Shown here piece after piece: positions 1 through 9,206 of a DNA stretch of 64,000 nt; the first letter of the stretch is position 1, and the number at the start of each line of letters is the position of its first letter. Under the pieces are notes generated by a model. That model did not search any database, was not told the origin of the DNA, and saw nothing but the letters and a program-made list of their open reading frames with translations. The position numbers were made by a program, and so were the translations under genes. Source of the stretch: Palsa-504 sp963818225 (lineage in GTDB: Bacteria; Actinomycetota; Actinomycetes; Streptosporangiales; Streptosporangiaceae); assembly GCA_963818225.1 (NCBI GenBank), contig CAWFRO010000011.1:1178001-1242000 (forward strand), in the 5' to 3' direction.

Positions 1-404
1 ACGCCGGTGACTTCGGCGACGCGCTCCGCGACCTGGACGGTACGGTTGAGCTCGTGATCAGCAACCCGCCGTACATCCCGGTGGGAGCGTATGTCGAGCC
101 CGAAGTCGGCGAGTACGACCCGCCCGCTGCGCTGTGGAGCGGCGCGGACGGGCTGAGTGCCATCCGCGCCCTGGAACGCACCGCGCAGCGGCTGCTGCGC
201 CCCGGCGGCCTGATCGCCGTGGAGCACGGCGCGCAGCAGGGTGCCGCGGTGTACTGGGTGTTCCCGGAGGAGTCCGGGTGGCGGGACACCCGAAACAACA
301 AGGACCTGGCCGGGCGGGACCGCTTCGTCACAGCGGCCTGGGCCCTGGGTGAAGGAGCGTTATCCACTTATGAGCACACGGTACGACTGCCGGAACCCGG
401 CTGA
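1..404 (+). CDS. prmC: peptide chain release factor N(5)-glutamine methyltransferase, 3' part
   Basis: This is the C-terminal part of a class I SAM-dependent methyltransferase; the 5' end lies outside the window. The NPPY motif near position 63, followed by YIPVG, is the signature of PrmC/HemK enzymes, which methylate the Gln of the GGQ motif in release factors RF1 and RF2. Further along, LLRPGGLIAVEHG is the usual strand-and-turn of the family, and the DLAGRDRF segment is the usual PrmC C-terminal region. It ends with TGA at 402-404 and overlaps the next gene by 35 bases, as expected for the conserved prfA-prmC-sua5 order in actinobacteria. Confidence 0.93.
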   Translation, partial: AGDFGDALRDLDGTVELVISNPPYIPVGAYVEPEVGEYDPPAALWSGADGLSAIRALERTAQRLLRPGGLIAVEHGAQQGAAVYWVFPEESGWRDTRNNKDLAGRDRFVTAAWALGEGALSTYEHTVRLPEPG

Positions 405-1128
405 GCGGGCCGCGGGGATCGACGCCGGCGTCACGGCGGCCCAGGCGGGCGAGCTGATCGTGCTGCCGACCGACACGGTGTACGGCGTCGGTGCCGACGC
501 GTTCACTCCCGCGGCCGTCACCACCATGCTGGCGTCCAAGGGCCGCGGCCGGAACATGCCCTCGCCCGTGCTCGTGGGCACGGCGCGGGCCGCGGCGGCC
601 CTGGCCGACGACCTCGGGCCGTTCGGGCAGGACCTGATCGATGAATTCTGGCCGGGCGCGCTGACCCTGATCTTCCGCGTCAGCCCGACGCTGCTGTGGG
701 ATCTGGGCGAGACCAAAGGCACGGTGGCGCTGCGGATGCCGTTGCATCCGGTCGCGCTCGATCTGCTGAAGCAGACCGGGCCGCTCGCGGTGTCCAGCGC
801 CAACCGCACCGGCCAGGCCCCCGCCACCACGGCGGACGAGGCGCAGCGGCAGCTCGGCGAGGCCGTCTCGGTGTATCTCGACGGCGGGCCGTGCACCGAC
901 AGCATCCCCTCAACCATCCTCGACCTGACCGGGGCGGTCCCCACCCTGCTGCGCGCCGGGGCGGTCTCCGTGGACCGGCTGCGCACGGTGGTGTCGGTCC
1001 TCGCCGACGACGAGCGGCTCGCCGCGGCGCCTGGCGCCCCCGGGTTCAAGCCCGCGGCGCCGCATCCGATGGCGGGCGGCCCGGGCCCGGGCGACGCGCC
1101 GGCCGGCGACCGGCCGCCGGCCGGGTAA
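370..1128 (+). CDS. L-threonylcarbamoyladenylate synthase (Sua5/YrdC family)
   Basis: The enzyme makes threonylcarbamoyl-AMP from threonine, bicarbonate and ATP for the t6A modification of tRNAs reading ANN codons. I chose ATG 370, which has GAAGGAG about ten bases upstream and gives 252 residues; an upstream extension would be read from prmC sequence. Visible family features are LPTDTVYGVG near residues 31-41, the KxR motif at K57-R59, and SSANRTG near residue 142 in the nucleotide-binding cleft. The last 35 residues are rich in Gly, Pro and Ala and probably disordered. The gene is translationally coupled to prmC by overlap. Confidence 0.92.
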   Translation: MSTRYDCRNPAERAAGIDAGVTAAQAGELIVLPTDTVYGVGADAFTPAAVTTMLASKGRGRNMPSPVLVGTARAAAALADDLGPFGQDLIDEFWPGALTLIFRVSPTLLWDLGETKGTVALRMPLHPVALDLLKQTGPLAVSSANRTGQAPATTADEAQRQLGEAVSVYLDGGPCTDSIPSTILDLTGAVPTLLRAGAVSVDRLRTVVSVLADDERLAAAPGAPGFKPAAPHPMAGGPGPGDAPAGDRPPAG

Positions 1129-1351
1129 ACAGTGGCATAAAGTGGCGGTACCGGCGTCCTGCGCGCGTAAGGTGTGGGGATTCCGGCTACTACGCTGATT
1201 GGAGCAACGGCTGAGGTGCGCGGTTGACCGCGTTGTGCGCCATAGTGACATCTTCGGAAGGAGGGGGCGGCGTTTCCTCCCCGCCTGCAGGCTGGGTGTC
1301 CGCGCTGCGATCCCGATGAAGGCCGACCCGATCCCGTTCCGCTGAGGCGGC

Positions 1352-2833
1352 ATGCGCGAGTACGTGCTCGTCCTGCTCGTCACTGCCGGGGTGACCTACC
1401 TGCTCACCCCGCTGGCGCGGCGCGTGGCGATAAAGACCCGGGCCGTCCACGCGCCCCGGGCCCGGGACACTCATACTGAGCCGACGCCGCTGCTCGGCGG
1501 CTTGGCCATGTACGGCGGCCTCGTCGCCGGGCTGATCGTAGCCAGCCGCCTGCACTTCCTGCAGGACCCCTTCCAGGCCGCCGGGTCGAAGACCGCCGCC
1601 GGGCTGCTGCTGGCCGGCGGGCTCGTGGTGGTGGTCGGGTTCATCGACGACCGGTGGGGCCTGTCCGCGATCAGCAAGCTGGCCGGGCAGGTGGCGGCGG
1701 CCGGCATCCTGGTCTGGAGCGGCCAGTCGCTGCCCTGGCTGCCGATGCCGAGCGGCGGCGTGTTCTCCCTCGAGCCGGACCTGAGCCTGACCCTCACCAT
1801 CTTGCTCGTCGTGGTCACCATCAACGCGATCAACTTCATCGACGGCCTGGACGGCCTGGCCGCGGGGATCACGGCCGTCGCCGCGCTGTCCTACCTGGTG
1901 TACTCCTACCGGCTCATCCAGACCATCGGGGACACCTCGCAATCGCTGCCCGCGGTGTCCTCGGCGCTGCTGGCCGGCATGTGCCTGGGGTTCCTGCCGC
2001 ACAACTTCTACCCGGCCCGGATCTTCATGGGCGACATCGGCGCGATGCTGCTCGGCCTGATGCTGGCCTACGGGCCGATCTCGAGCACCGCGTCGCTCGA
2101 CCCGGCCCTGCTGACCAATTACGGCCACACCGCCCACACCCCGGACCGGTTCCCGACCTTCCTCCCGCTGCTGGTGCCCGCCGCGATCTTCATCATCCCG
2201 TACGCGGACCTGATGTTCGCCGTCATCCGCCGTACCCGGGCGGGCAAGCCGCTGATGGCCGCCGACCGGCAGCACCTGCACCACCGGGTGCTCAATATCG
2301 GCCATTCCTACCGGCAGAGCGTGCTGATCATGTACCTGTGGGCGGCGCTGTTCTCGGTCACGGTCGTCTCGCTGTCGGTGGTACGTACCCGCCTGGTCGT
2401 GTTCGAAGCCGCGACCCTGGTCGCGGTCCTCGCCCTGCTGCCCGTCACCACGCCGCGGCTGCGTCCCTGGCGGCTGCTGGCCCGGCGCCGTCCCGCCCGG
2501 GCCGGCGCTCCCCGGGCGCCCGCATTGGCCGCCGCCCCAGGCACCGCCCTGGCCGCCCCGGTGACCGCAGTACCAGCCGCCGCCCCGGCAGCCGCCCACC
2601 CGGCCGCCGCCGCCCCGGCAACTGCCGTCCCGTTGCCCGCGGCCGCCCCGTTCAGCGGCGACCAGCTGCCCCGCGCCGGCCGCCTGCCCGGTGCCGATGC
2701 CGTGGATTCCTTCGCGCCGACCGACCCGCGTAGTTCGAGCCGCCCGGCCAACGGCCTCCCGGGCCACGGCCGCCTCCCGCACAGCCCGGACCCGCTCGCC
2801 GCGCCCCCGCACCCGGACGTACATCCCAGGTAA
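1352..2833 (+). CDS. wecA: MraY/WecA-family polyprenyl-phosphate N-acetylhexosamine-1-phosphate transferase
   Basis: This is an integral membrane enzyme of the MraY/WecA (glycosyltransferase 4) family. It transfers GlcNAc-1-phosphate from UDP-GlcNAc to a polyprenyl phosphate to begin cell-wall linkage or polysaccharide synthesis. The core has about ten membrane segments. It carries the acidic motif NAINFIDGLDGLAAG near residues 158-172, FMGDIGAMLLG near 225 and the HIHH-like DRQHLHHR near 304. The position between sua5 and the atp genes matches rfe/wecA of mycobacteria and streptomycetes. The protein is 493 residues, longer than usual because of a Pro/Ala-rich cytoplasmic tail of about 110 residues after residue 380. 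A paralogue using another sugar cannot be excluded. Confidence 0.88.
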   Translation: MREYVLVLLVTAGVTYLLTPLARRVAIKTRAVHAPRARDTHTEPTPLLGGLAMYGGLVAGLIVASRLHFLQDPFQAAGSKTAAGLLLAGGLVVVVGFIDDRWGLSAISKLAGQVAAAGILVWSGQSLPWLPMPSGGVFSLEPDLSLTLTILLVVVTINAINFIDGLDGLAAGITAVAALSYLVYSYRLIQTIGDTSQSLPAVSSALLAGMCLGFLPHNFYPARIFMGDIGAMLLGLMLAYGPISSTASLDPALLTNYGHTAHTPDRFPTFLPLLVPAAIFIIPYADLMFAVIRRTRAGKPLMAADRQHLHHRVLNIGHSYRQSVLIMYLWAALFSVTVVSLSVVRTRLVVFEAATLVAVLALLPVTTPRLRPWRLLARRRPARAGAPRAPALAAAPGTALAAPVTAVPAAAPAAAHPAAAAPATAVPLPAAAPFSGDQLPRAGRLPGADAVDSFAPTDPRSSSRPANGLPGHGRLPHSPDPLAAPPHPDVHPR

Positions 2834-3206
2834 CGGCGGCATTTCCGGCCGTCACCACCCTCGGTTGCCAAGCCTTTGCCATTCCTTTGCGGAACTCCTG
2901 TAACGGCCTCTCGCCCCGGGGCCGCCCGGCCGGCCGCTGCGCAGGCCGGGTGATCGCAGGAGCGGTGAAACCGCCCCGAAAGTTGGTCATAACTTGTGCC
3001 CGGTCAGGTAAAGACAGAGTCAAGTACTTTGTGATATCTTTCACGAGCAGCCCCTCTTCGGCAAAGCAGAGGCCCGTGATACGTTTCGTTAACCTGACCG
3101 GAATCCCGCGCCGACGACCCTACGGCGCGATGACCGGCTCCTGGGCGGAATGCGGGGTACACCCTCGCGGCCGCACAGCTGCCGACGACCTCTTTGGAGC
3201 CATGTA
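2834..3206. promoter_or_regulatory. leader region of the ATP synthase operon
   Basis: No gene is seen in these 373 bases. The middle (about 2980-3080) is clearly more AT-rich than its surroundings and is the likely promoter region of the atp operon. It contains the Rex-like dyad listed separately. Hexamers resembling a -35 and -10 occur (for example TTGGTC at about 2983 and TAAAGA at about 3008), but no pair is good enough to call a start site. Confidence 0.45.
3029..3046. promoter_or_regulatory. Rex-like operator upstream of the atp operon
   Basis: The 18 bases TTGTGATATCTTTCACGA match the Rex consensus TTGTGAA-N4-TTCACAA at 12 of 14 defined positions. Rex is the NADH/NAD+-sensing repressor of actinobacteria and Gram-positives and, as I recall, has been reported to act on atp genes in streptomycetes. 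The site lies about 160 bases before the first atp-operon gene. The match and location are seen; the function is inferred. Confidence 0.45.
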
Positions 3207-3641
3207 ATGCTGGCGAAATACGCCATCATCATCCGGCGCGCCGGAGCGATAACAGCCGCCGCGGCCGCCGTCATGGTGGCGGTGAGCGCCGCGCTGGCCG
3301 GCGTCAAGGGGCTGTACGGCGCACTGATCGGGGTCGGGCTCGTCGCCGTGTTCTTCGGCATCAGCGTGCTGGTGGTGGGGCGGGCCGCGCGGGTCAGCCC
3401 GCAGGCCATGATGGTGGCCGCGATGGTCACCTACGTGGTCAAGATCGTGGCCCTGGCCGTCGTGGTGTCCATGCTGCACGGGATGACCGCGTTCAGCGAT
3501 CGGGCCCTCGGCTTCACCGCGATCGGCTGCATCCTGGTCTGGAGCACCGCGCAGGTCATCACCGCGATCAAGATCAAGATGCTCTACGTCGAGCCGGAGT
3601 CGCAGCAGCCACGGCAGCCAGCGGCGCGGCGAGGCAGGTGA
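3207..3641 (+). CDS. AtpI-like small membrane protein of the ATP synthase operon
   Basis: The protein has 144 residues and four hydrophobic segments, with a short basic N-terminus and a polar Gln/Arg-rich tail. Length, topology and location directly before the atp structural genes match ATP synthase protein I of actinobacteria, a poorly conserved factor thought to help c-ring assembly or Mg2+ handling. I chose ATG 3207, with GGAG eight bases upstream; an in-frame start at 3150 would add a non-hydrophobic Arg-rich stretch. It ends one base before the next gene starts, so the two are cotranscribed. Function is assigned by context more than by motif. Confidence 0.7.
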   Translation: MLAKYAIIIRRAGAITAAAAAVMVAVSAALAGVKGLYGALIGVGLVAVFFGISVLVVGRAARVSPQAMMVAAMVTYVVKIVALAVVVSMLHGMTAFSDRALGFTAIGCILVWSTAQVITAIKIKMLYVEPESQQPRQPAARRGR

Positions 3642-3642
3642 C

Positions 3643-4014
3643 ATGAGCGACTACGGCAGTGAAGCCACCGCCCGGGCGCAGAAGCAGGCCGCGGCGCAGG
3701 GCCGGGCCCAGGGCCTGGAAACGGGCTGGACGGTGTTCAGCTACCTGCTCGCCGGCATGGCGGCCTATGGCATCATCGGCTGGCTGCTCGGCCGGGCCGT
3801 GCATGCCCCGCTGCTGTTCCCGCTCGGCATGCTTCTCGGCCTGGGCATCTCGATCGGCTACATCATCCACCGCTTCGGCAGGCAGCAGCGGATCACCCAG
3901 CCCAGGGTCATGCCGCCCAGGGGTCATGCCGCAGAGGGTCACACCGCCAAGGGTCACGCAGCAGAGGATCACGCCGCCAAGGGTGCAGCGGCCACGGAAG
4001 GAGATTACCGGTGA
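3643..4014 (+). CDS. AtpZ/AtpI-family protein
   Basis: The product is 123 residues long. It has a hydrophilic N-terminal part, then two membrane helices (about residues 31-50 and 55-72) joined by GWLLGRAVHAP, in the pattern of the AtpZ/AtpI family (Mg2+/Ca2+ transport or c-ring assembly factors encoded with F-type ATPases). The C-terminal third is a low-complexity tail in which a GHAAE/GHTAK-like unit recurs, unlike typical family members. Its TGA overlaps the GTG of atpB by four bases (GTGA), which suggests coupled translation. There are therefore two small membrane proteins before atpB, where many actinomycetes have one. Confidence 0.68.
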   Translation: MSDYGSEATARAQKQAAAQGRAQGLETGWTVFSYLLAGMAAYGIIGWLLGRAVHAPLLFPLGMLLGLGISIGYIIHRFGRQQRITQPRVMPPRGHAAEGHTAKGHAAEDHAAKGAAATEGDYR

Positions 4015-4817
4015 CCGGTGACGTCGGGGTCCTGGCCGGCGGAGGGTGCCACATATTCAACGGGTGCGGGTTCCCCGCCCCGGGCCTGCAGGATTTCGAG
4101 TGGAAGCCGTTCTTCACCATCGGCTCGTTCGGGTTCACCAAGCCGATGCTGCTCGCGATCATCGCCGCCCTCACCGTGATCGGGTTCTTCTGGGCGGCGT
4201 TCTGGAAGCCCAAGATGGTGCCGCGCGGCGTGCAGAACCTGGGCGAGATGGCGATCCTGCTGGTACGGGACCAGATCCTCCGCCCGTCGCTGGGCCGGCG
4301 GGGCGATTCCTACCTGCCCTTCCTGGTGTCGCTGTTCTTTTTCATCTACATCATGAACCTGATGGAACTGATCCCCATCTTCCAGTTCCCGGTCACGTCC
4401 AGAATCGGCTTCGTGTGGCCGATGGTGTTCATCGTCTACTTCCTCTACCTGTACCTGGGCGTCAAGCACCAGGGGCCCTGGGGTTACCTCAAGAACATGA
4501 TCCCGCCGGGCGTGCCGTGGCCGATCTACATCATCCTGGTCCCGGTCGAGCTGCTCAGGTTCTTTGTCTTCCAGCCGTTCACTCTCGGGGTACGGCTCTT
4601 CGGGAACATGTTCGCCGGCCACCTGCTGCTGACGATCTTCACGATCGCGTCGTGGTACCTGCTGACCCTTTCCGTCGGGCTGCTCTACGCCGTGGGATCG
4701 TTTGCGCTGGCCATCTTCGTCTTCCTGCTCGAGACCCTGGTCACGCTGCTGCAGGCGTTTATCTTCACCACCTTGACCGCCACGTATATAGCCAGCTCCG
4801 TGGAGCCGGCGCACTAA
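4011..4817 (+). CDS. atpB: F0F1 ATP synthase subunit a
   Basis: Subunit a forms the proton half-channels next to the c-ring in the membrane. The 268-residue product has about six membrane helices. The essential arginine is visible at R195 in VRLFGNMFAGH, and the C-terminal helix carries LLQAFIFTTLTATYI with the conserved Gln. The start is GTG 4011 with AAGGAG about ten bases upstream, overlapping the preceding stop by four bases. It is the first structural gene in the standard order a-c-b-delta-alpha-gamma-beta-epsilon. Confidence 0.96.
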   Translation: MTGDVGVLAGGGCHIFNGCGFPAPGLQDFEWKPFFTIGSFGFTKPMLLAIIAALTVIGFFWAAFWKPKMVPRGVQNLGEMAILLVRDQILRPSLGRRGDSYLPFLVSLFFFIYIMNLMELIPIFQFPVTSRIGFVWPMVFIVYFLYLYLGVKHQGPWGYLKNMIPPGVPWPIYIILVPVELLRFFVFQPFTLGVRLFGNMFAGHLLLTIFTIASWYLLTLSVGLLYAVGSFALAIFVFLLETLVTLLQAFIFTTLTATYIASSVEPAH

Positions 4818-4894
4818 CCCGCACCCGACTTCACCGACCATAAGTTCCTCGTCAAGAAAGCCCAGCAGGGCCGCAACGTAAAGGAATCAAATCA

Positions 4895-5146
4895 ATGTCA
4901 CTTGCCGCCAACCTCGCCGCCACCGGAACAACGCTGAACATCAACATCGGCGCGGTGGGTTACGGTCTCGCCGCCATCGGCCCGGGCATCGGCATCGGCC
5001 TGGTATTCGGCCACGCGATCGAGGCCATGGCCCGGCAGCCCGAGGCCACCGGCCGTATTTCGCTCTATATGTGGATCGGCTTCTCGCTGACCGAGGCGCT
5101 CGCGCTGATCGGCCTCGTGGCGCCGTTCATCTTCAAGTACAGCTGA
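4895..5146 (+). CDS. atpE: F0F1 ATP synthase subunit c
   Basis: This 83-residue hairpin is the proteolipid of the rotor ring. The first helix contains the small-residue run GLAAIGPGIGIGLVFG. The polar loop is ARQPEATGR, and the proton-carrying carboxylate is E67 in SLTEALALIGL. It is preceded by AAAGGAATC-like sequence serving as ribosome binding site and by a 77-base gap after atpB, room enough for a short mRNA structure that could raise c-subunit translation, though I see no strong hairpin there. Confidence 0.96.
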   Translation: MSLAANLAATGTTLNINIGAVGYGLAAIGPGIGIGLVFGHAIEAMARQPEATGRISLYMWIGFSLTEALALIGLVAPFIFKYS

Positions 5147-5171
5147 CCCCGGCCCAGGAATTGAGCGCACG

Positions 5172-5702
5172 ATGATCCCCCTCGCTGACAGCACAGCGTC
5201 GACGAACCCGCTGCTCCCCTCGTGGCCGGAGTTCATCATCGGCACGATCCTCTTCGTCTTGGTGTTCGGCGTCCTGGCCAAGCTGCTCCTGCCCCGGATC
5301 CAGCAGACGCTGTCCGAGCGCACCGAGCAGATCGAGGGCGGCCTGGCCCGGTCGGAGGAAGCACAGGCCGAGGCCACGCAGCTGCTCGAGCAGTACCGGG
5401 CGCAGCTGGACGAGGCCAGGCACGAATCGGCCCGGCTGCGCGAAGAGGCCAGGGAGCAGGGCGCGCAGATCATCGCCGATATGCGCGAGCAGGCCCAGGC
5501 CGAGGCCCGCCGGGTCACCGAGGCCGCCCAGGCCCAGATCCAGGCCGAACGCCAGCAGGCCCTCACCGCGCTTCGCGCCGAGGTCGGCACGCTGGCCACC
5601 GAGCTGGCCAGCCGGATCGTCGGCGAGTCGCTGACCGATGAGGCCCGGCAGAGCCGGATGGTGGACCGGTTCCTCGAAGAGCTCGAGGTATCCAGCCAGT
5701 GA
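5172..5702 (+). CDS. atpF: F0F1 ATP synthase subunit b
   Basis: Subunit b is the peripheral stalk. It has one N-terminal membrane helix (about residues 17-38, FIIGTILFVLVFGVLAKLLL) followed by a long charged helix of coiled-coil character rich in Glu, Ala, Gln and Arg. The 176 residues and the C-terminal segment GESLTDEARQSRMVDRFLEEL are typical for streptomycete-type proteins. It lies 25 bases after atpE in the same operon. Confidence 0.95.
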   Translation: MIPLADSTASTNPLLPSWPEFIIGTILFVLVFGVLAKLLLPRIQQTLSERTEQIEGGLARSEEAQAEATQLLEQYRAQLDEARHESARLREEAREQGAQIIADMREQAQAEARRVTEAAQAQIQAERQQALTALRAEVGTLATELASRIVGESLTDEARQSRMVDRFLEELEVSSQ

Positions 5703-5780
5703 GGCATCCCGCGGTGCAGGCCGCTGTCACGATGGCTCGTTCGGCAGAAATTTCCGAAGTACGCTCGGAAGGCGATGAGC

Positions 5781-6596
5781 ATGCGCGGCGTAAGTAGGGC
5801 GTCCTTCGCCGAGCTGTCCGAGCAGCTGTCGGCGGAGAACATCACCAGTGCCACCGTGGCCACCAGGCTCGCCAACGAGCTGTTCTCGGTCGTCGGGCTG
5901 CTCGACGCCGAGCACGCGCTGCGGCGCGCGCTGTCCGACCCGGGCAAGCCCGTGGCGGAGAAGGGGGCGATCGCCGCGTCGCTGCTGCACGGGAAGGTGA
6001 CCGGGCGCACCGAGGCCCTCACCGTGGCGGCCGCGCAGGCCCACTGGGCCAGTTCCGGTGACCTGCCCGACGCGCTCGAGCAGCTCGCCATCGAGGCCAT
6101 GGTCATCGCCGCCGATGCGGACGACGCCCTGGACGACCTGGAGGATGGGCTGTTCAGGTTCGGCCGGGTGGTCGCGGGCCATCCGGACCTGCGGTCCACG
6201 CTCGCCGATCCGGCGCTGCCCGCCGAGGGCAAGCAGGAGCTGCTGCGCAACCTGCTGAACGGCAAGGTCACGCCGGTGACGCTCAGCCTGATCAGCCAGA
6301 TGGTGGAGCACCCGCGCGGGCGCCCGCTCTCGGCCGGCCTGGACACGTGCGCCGACATCGCGGCGCAGCACAGGCAGCAGCTGATCGCGGTGGTGCGCTC
6401 GGCCGTGGAGTTGTCCGCGAGCCAGCGCAGGCGGCTGGCCGGCGCGCTGACCCAGGCCTACGGGCACAAAATTCACCTGAATGTCGTGATCGATCCCGAG
6501 GTCCTGGGTGGAATTTCCGTCCAGATCGGGGATGAGCTTATAGATGGGACCGTGACCAGCCGGCTGGCCATGGTCAGGCGCGAGCTGGCGGGCTGA
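5781..6596 (+). CDS. atpH: F0F1 ATP synthase subunit delta
   Basis: Delta links the peripheral stalk to the top of F1. The 271-residue length is usual for actinobacteria, whose delta is longer than that of E. coli. The C-terminal OSCP signature is visible in ALTQAYGHKIHLNVVIDPEVLGG and in GDELIDGTVTSRLAMVRREL. ATG 5781 is preferred because GGAAGG lies eight bases upstream; ATG 5775, two codons earlier and in frame, is too close to that site. A 78-base gap separates it from atpF. Confidence 0.94.
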   Translation: MRGVSRASFAELSEQLSAENITSATVATRLANELFSVVGLLDAEHALRRALSDPGKPVAEKGAIAASLLHGKVTGRTEALTVAAAQAHWASSGDLPDALEQLAIEAMVIAADADDALDDLEDGLFRFGRVVAGHPDLRSTLADPALPAEGKQELLRNLLNGKVTPVTLSLISQMVEHPRGRPLSAGLDTCADIAAQHRQQLIAVVRSAVELSASQRRRLAGALTQAYGHKIHLNVVIDPEVLGGISVQIGDELIDGTVTSRLAMVRRELAG

Positions 6597-6633
6597 CATG
6601 CCGCCACAGGAATCCAAAGAGACAGGCAGGACA

Positions 6634-8286
<1,653 letters not shown>

Positions 8287-8289
8287 CGC

Positions 8290-9196
8290 ATGGCGGCCCA
8301 GCTTCGGGTGGTCAGGGCGCGGATCACCGCGGTCCAGTCCATCGCCAAGATCACCCGTGCCCAGGAGCTCATCGCCTCGTCGCGGATCGTCCGGGCGCAG
8401 CAGCGCACTCGCGCCGCCGAGCCGTACTCACGGGAGCTCACCCGCGCGGTCGAGGCGCTGGTCAGCCGGTCGACGTCGGTCGTTCACCCGTTCCTCGCCG
8501 AGCCGGAGCATCCCTCCCGCGCCGCGGTGCTGATCCTGACCAGTGATCAGGGCTTCGCCGGCGCTTATAACGCCAACGTGCTCCGCGAGTCGGCCCGGCT
8601 GCGGGAGACGCTTCGCGGGCGGGGGATCACGCCGGAGGTGTACGTGGCCGGCCGCAAGGGCATCGGCTGGCACCGGTTCCGCCAGCTCGAGGTGGCACGA
8701 GTCCTGGAACGGGTTCTCCGCCGCGCCGAGCTACGCCGACGCGGACGCGATCACCCGGGTCCTGCTCGAGCGGTTCACCGCGGAAAATAACCGGGTGGAC
8801 GAGATCCACCTGGTGACCACCGACTTCATCTCCATGCTGACCCAGCGGCCCTCGGTGGTCAGGCTGCTGCCGCTGCAGGTCGAGGAGACCGACGAGCCGT
8901 CCCCGTCCGGGCCGCTGCCGCAGTACGAGTGGGAGCCGTCGCCCGAGAAGGTGCTCGACGCGCTGCTGCCGCAGTATGTCGCGGCCCGGATCTACTACGC
9001 GATGCTCGAGGCGGCCGCGTCCGAGCTGGCCTCGCGCCGCCGGGCCATGAAGGCGGCGACCGACAACGCGAACGACCTGATCGAGACGCTGACCCGTGAG
9101 GCGAACAACGCACGGCAGGCCGAGATCACCCAGGAAATCAGCGAGATCGTCGGCGGGGCCAACGCGCTCGCCGGGGCAAGCGCAACGAGTGAGTGA
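8290..9196 (+). pseudogene. atpG: F0F1 ATP synthase subunit gamma, interrupted by a one-base frameshift
   Basis: Gamma is the central rotor shaft of F1. The reading frame from ATG 8290 encodes the normal N-terminal half, through LILTSDQGFAGAYNANVL and VAGRKGIGWHRFRQLEVA. It then runs into 30 unrelated residues and a stop at 8790. The missing half continues in the +1 frame from about 8699 as ESWNGFSAAPSYADADAI and ends with the usual C-terminal helix (MKAATDNANDLIETLTREAN) at 9196. Ignoring one base near 8698 gives a normal protein of about 301 residues. Because gamma is needed for the enzyme and the rest of the operon is intact, a sequencing error is most likely; a real mutation or programmed +1 shift is less likely. 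Confidence 0.9.
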
Positions 9197-9206
9197 GGAA
9201 ACATAG

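Noticed and set aside
328..1049. Long open frames on the minus strand opposite the Sua5-family gene
   Set aside because: They are antisense shadows created by the high GC content; the products are Arg/Ala-rich without motifs, while the plus-strand gene has clear family features.
8690..8705. Programmed +1 frameshift as the preferred explanation for atpG
   Set aside because: No slippery stop or upstream Shine-Dalgarno-like stimulator of the prfB kind is visible, and many other genes in the window show the same kind of lesion.
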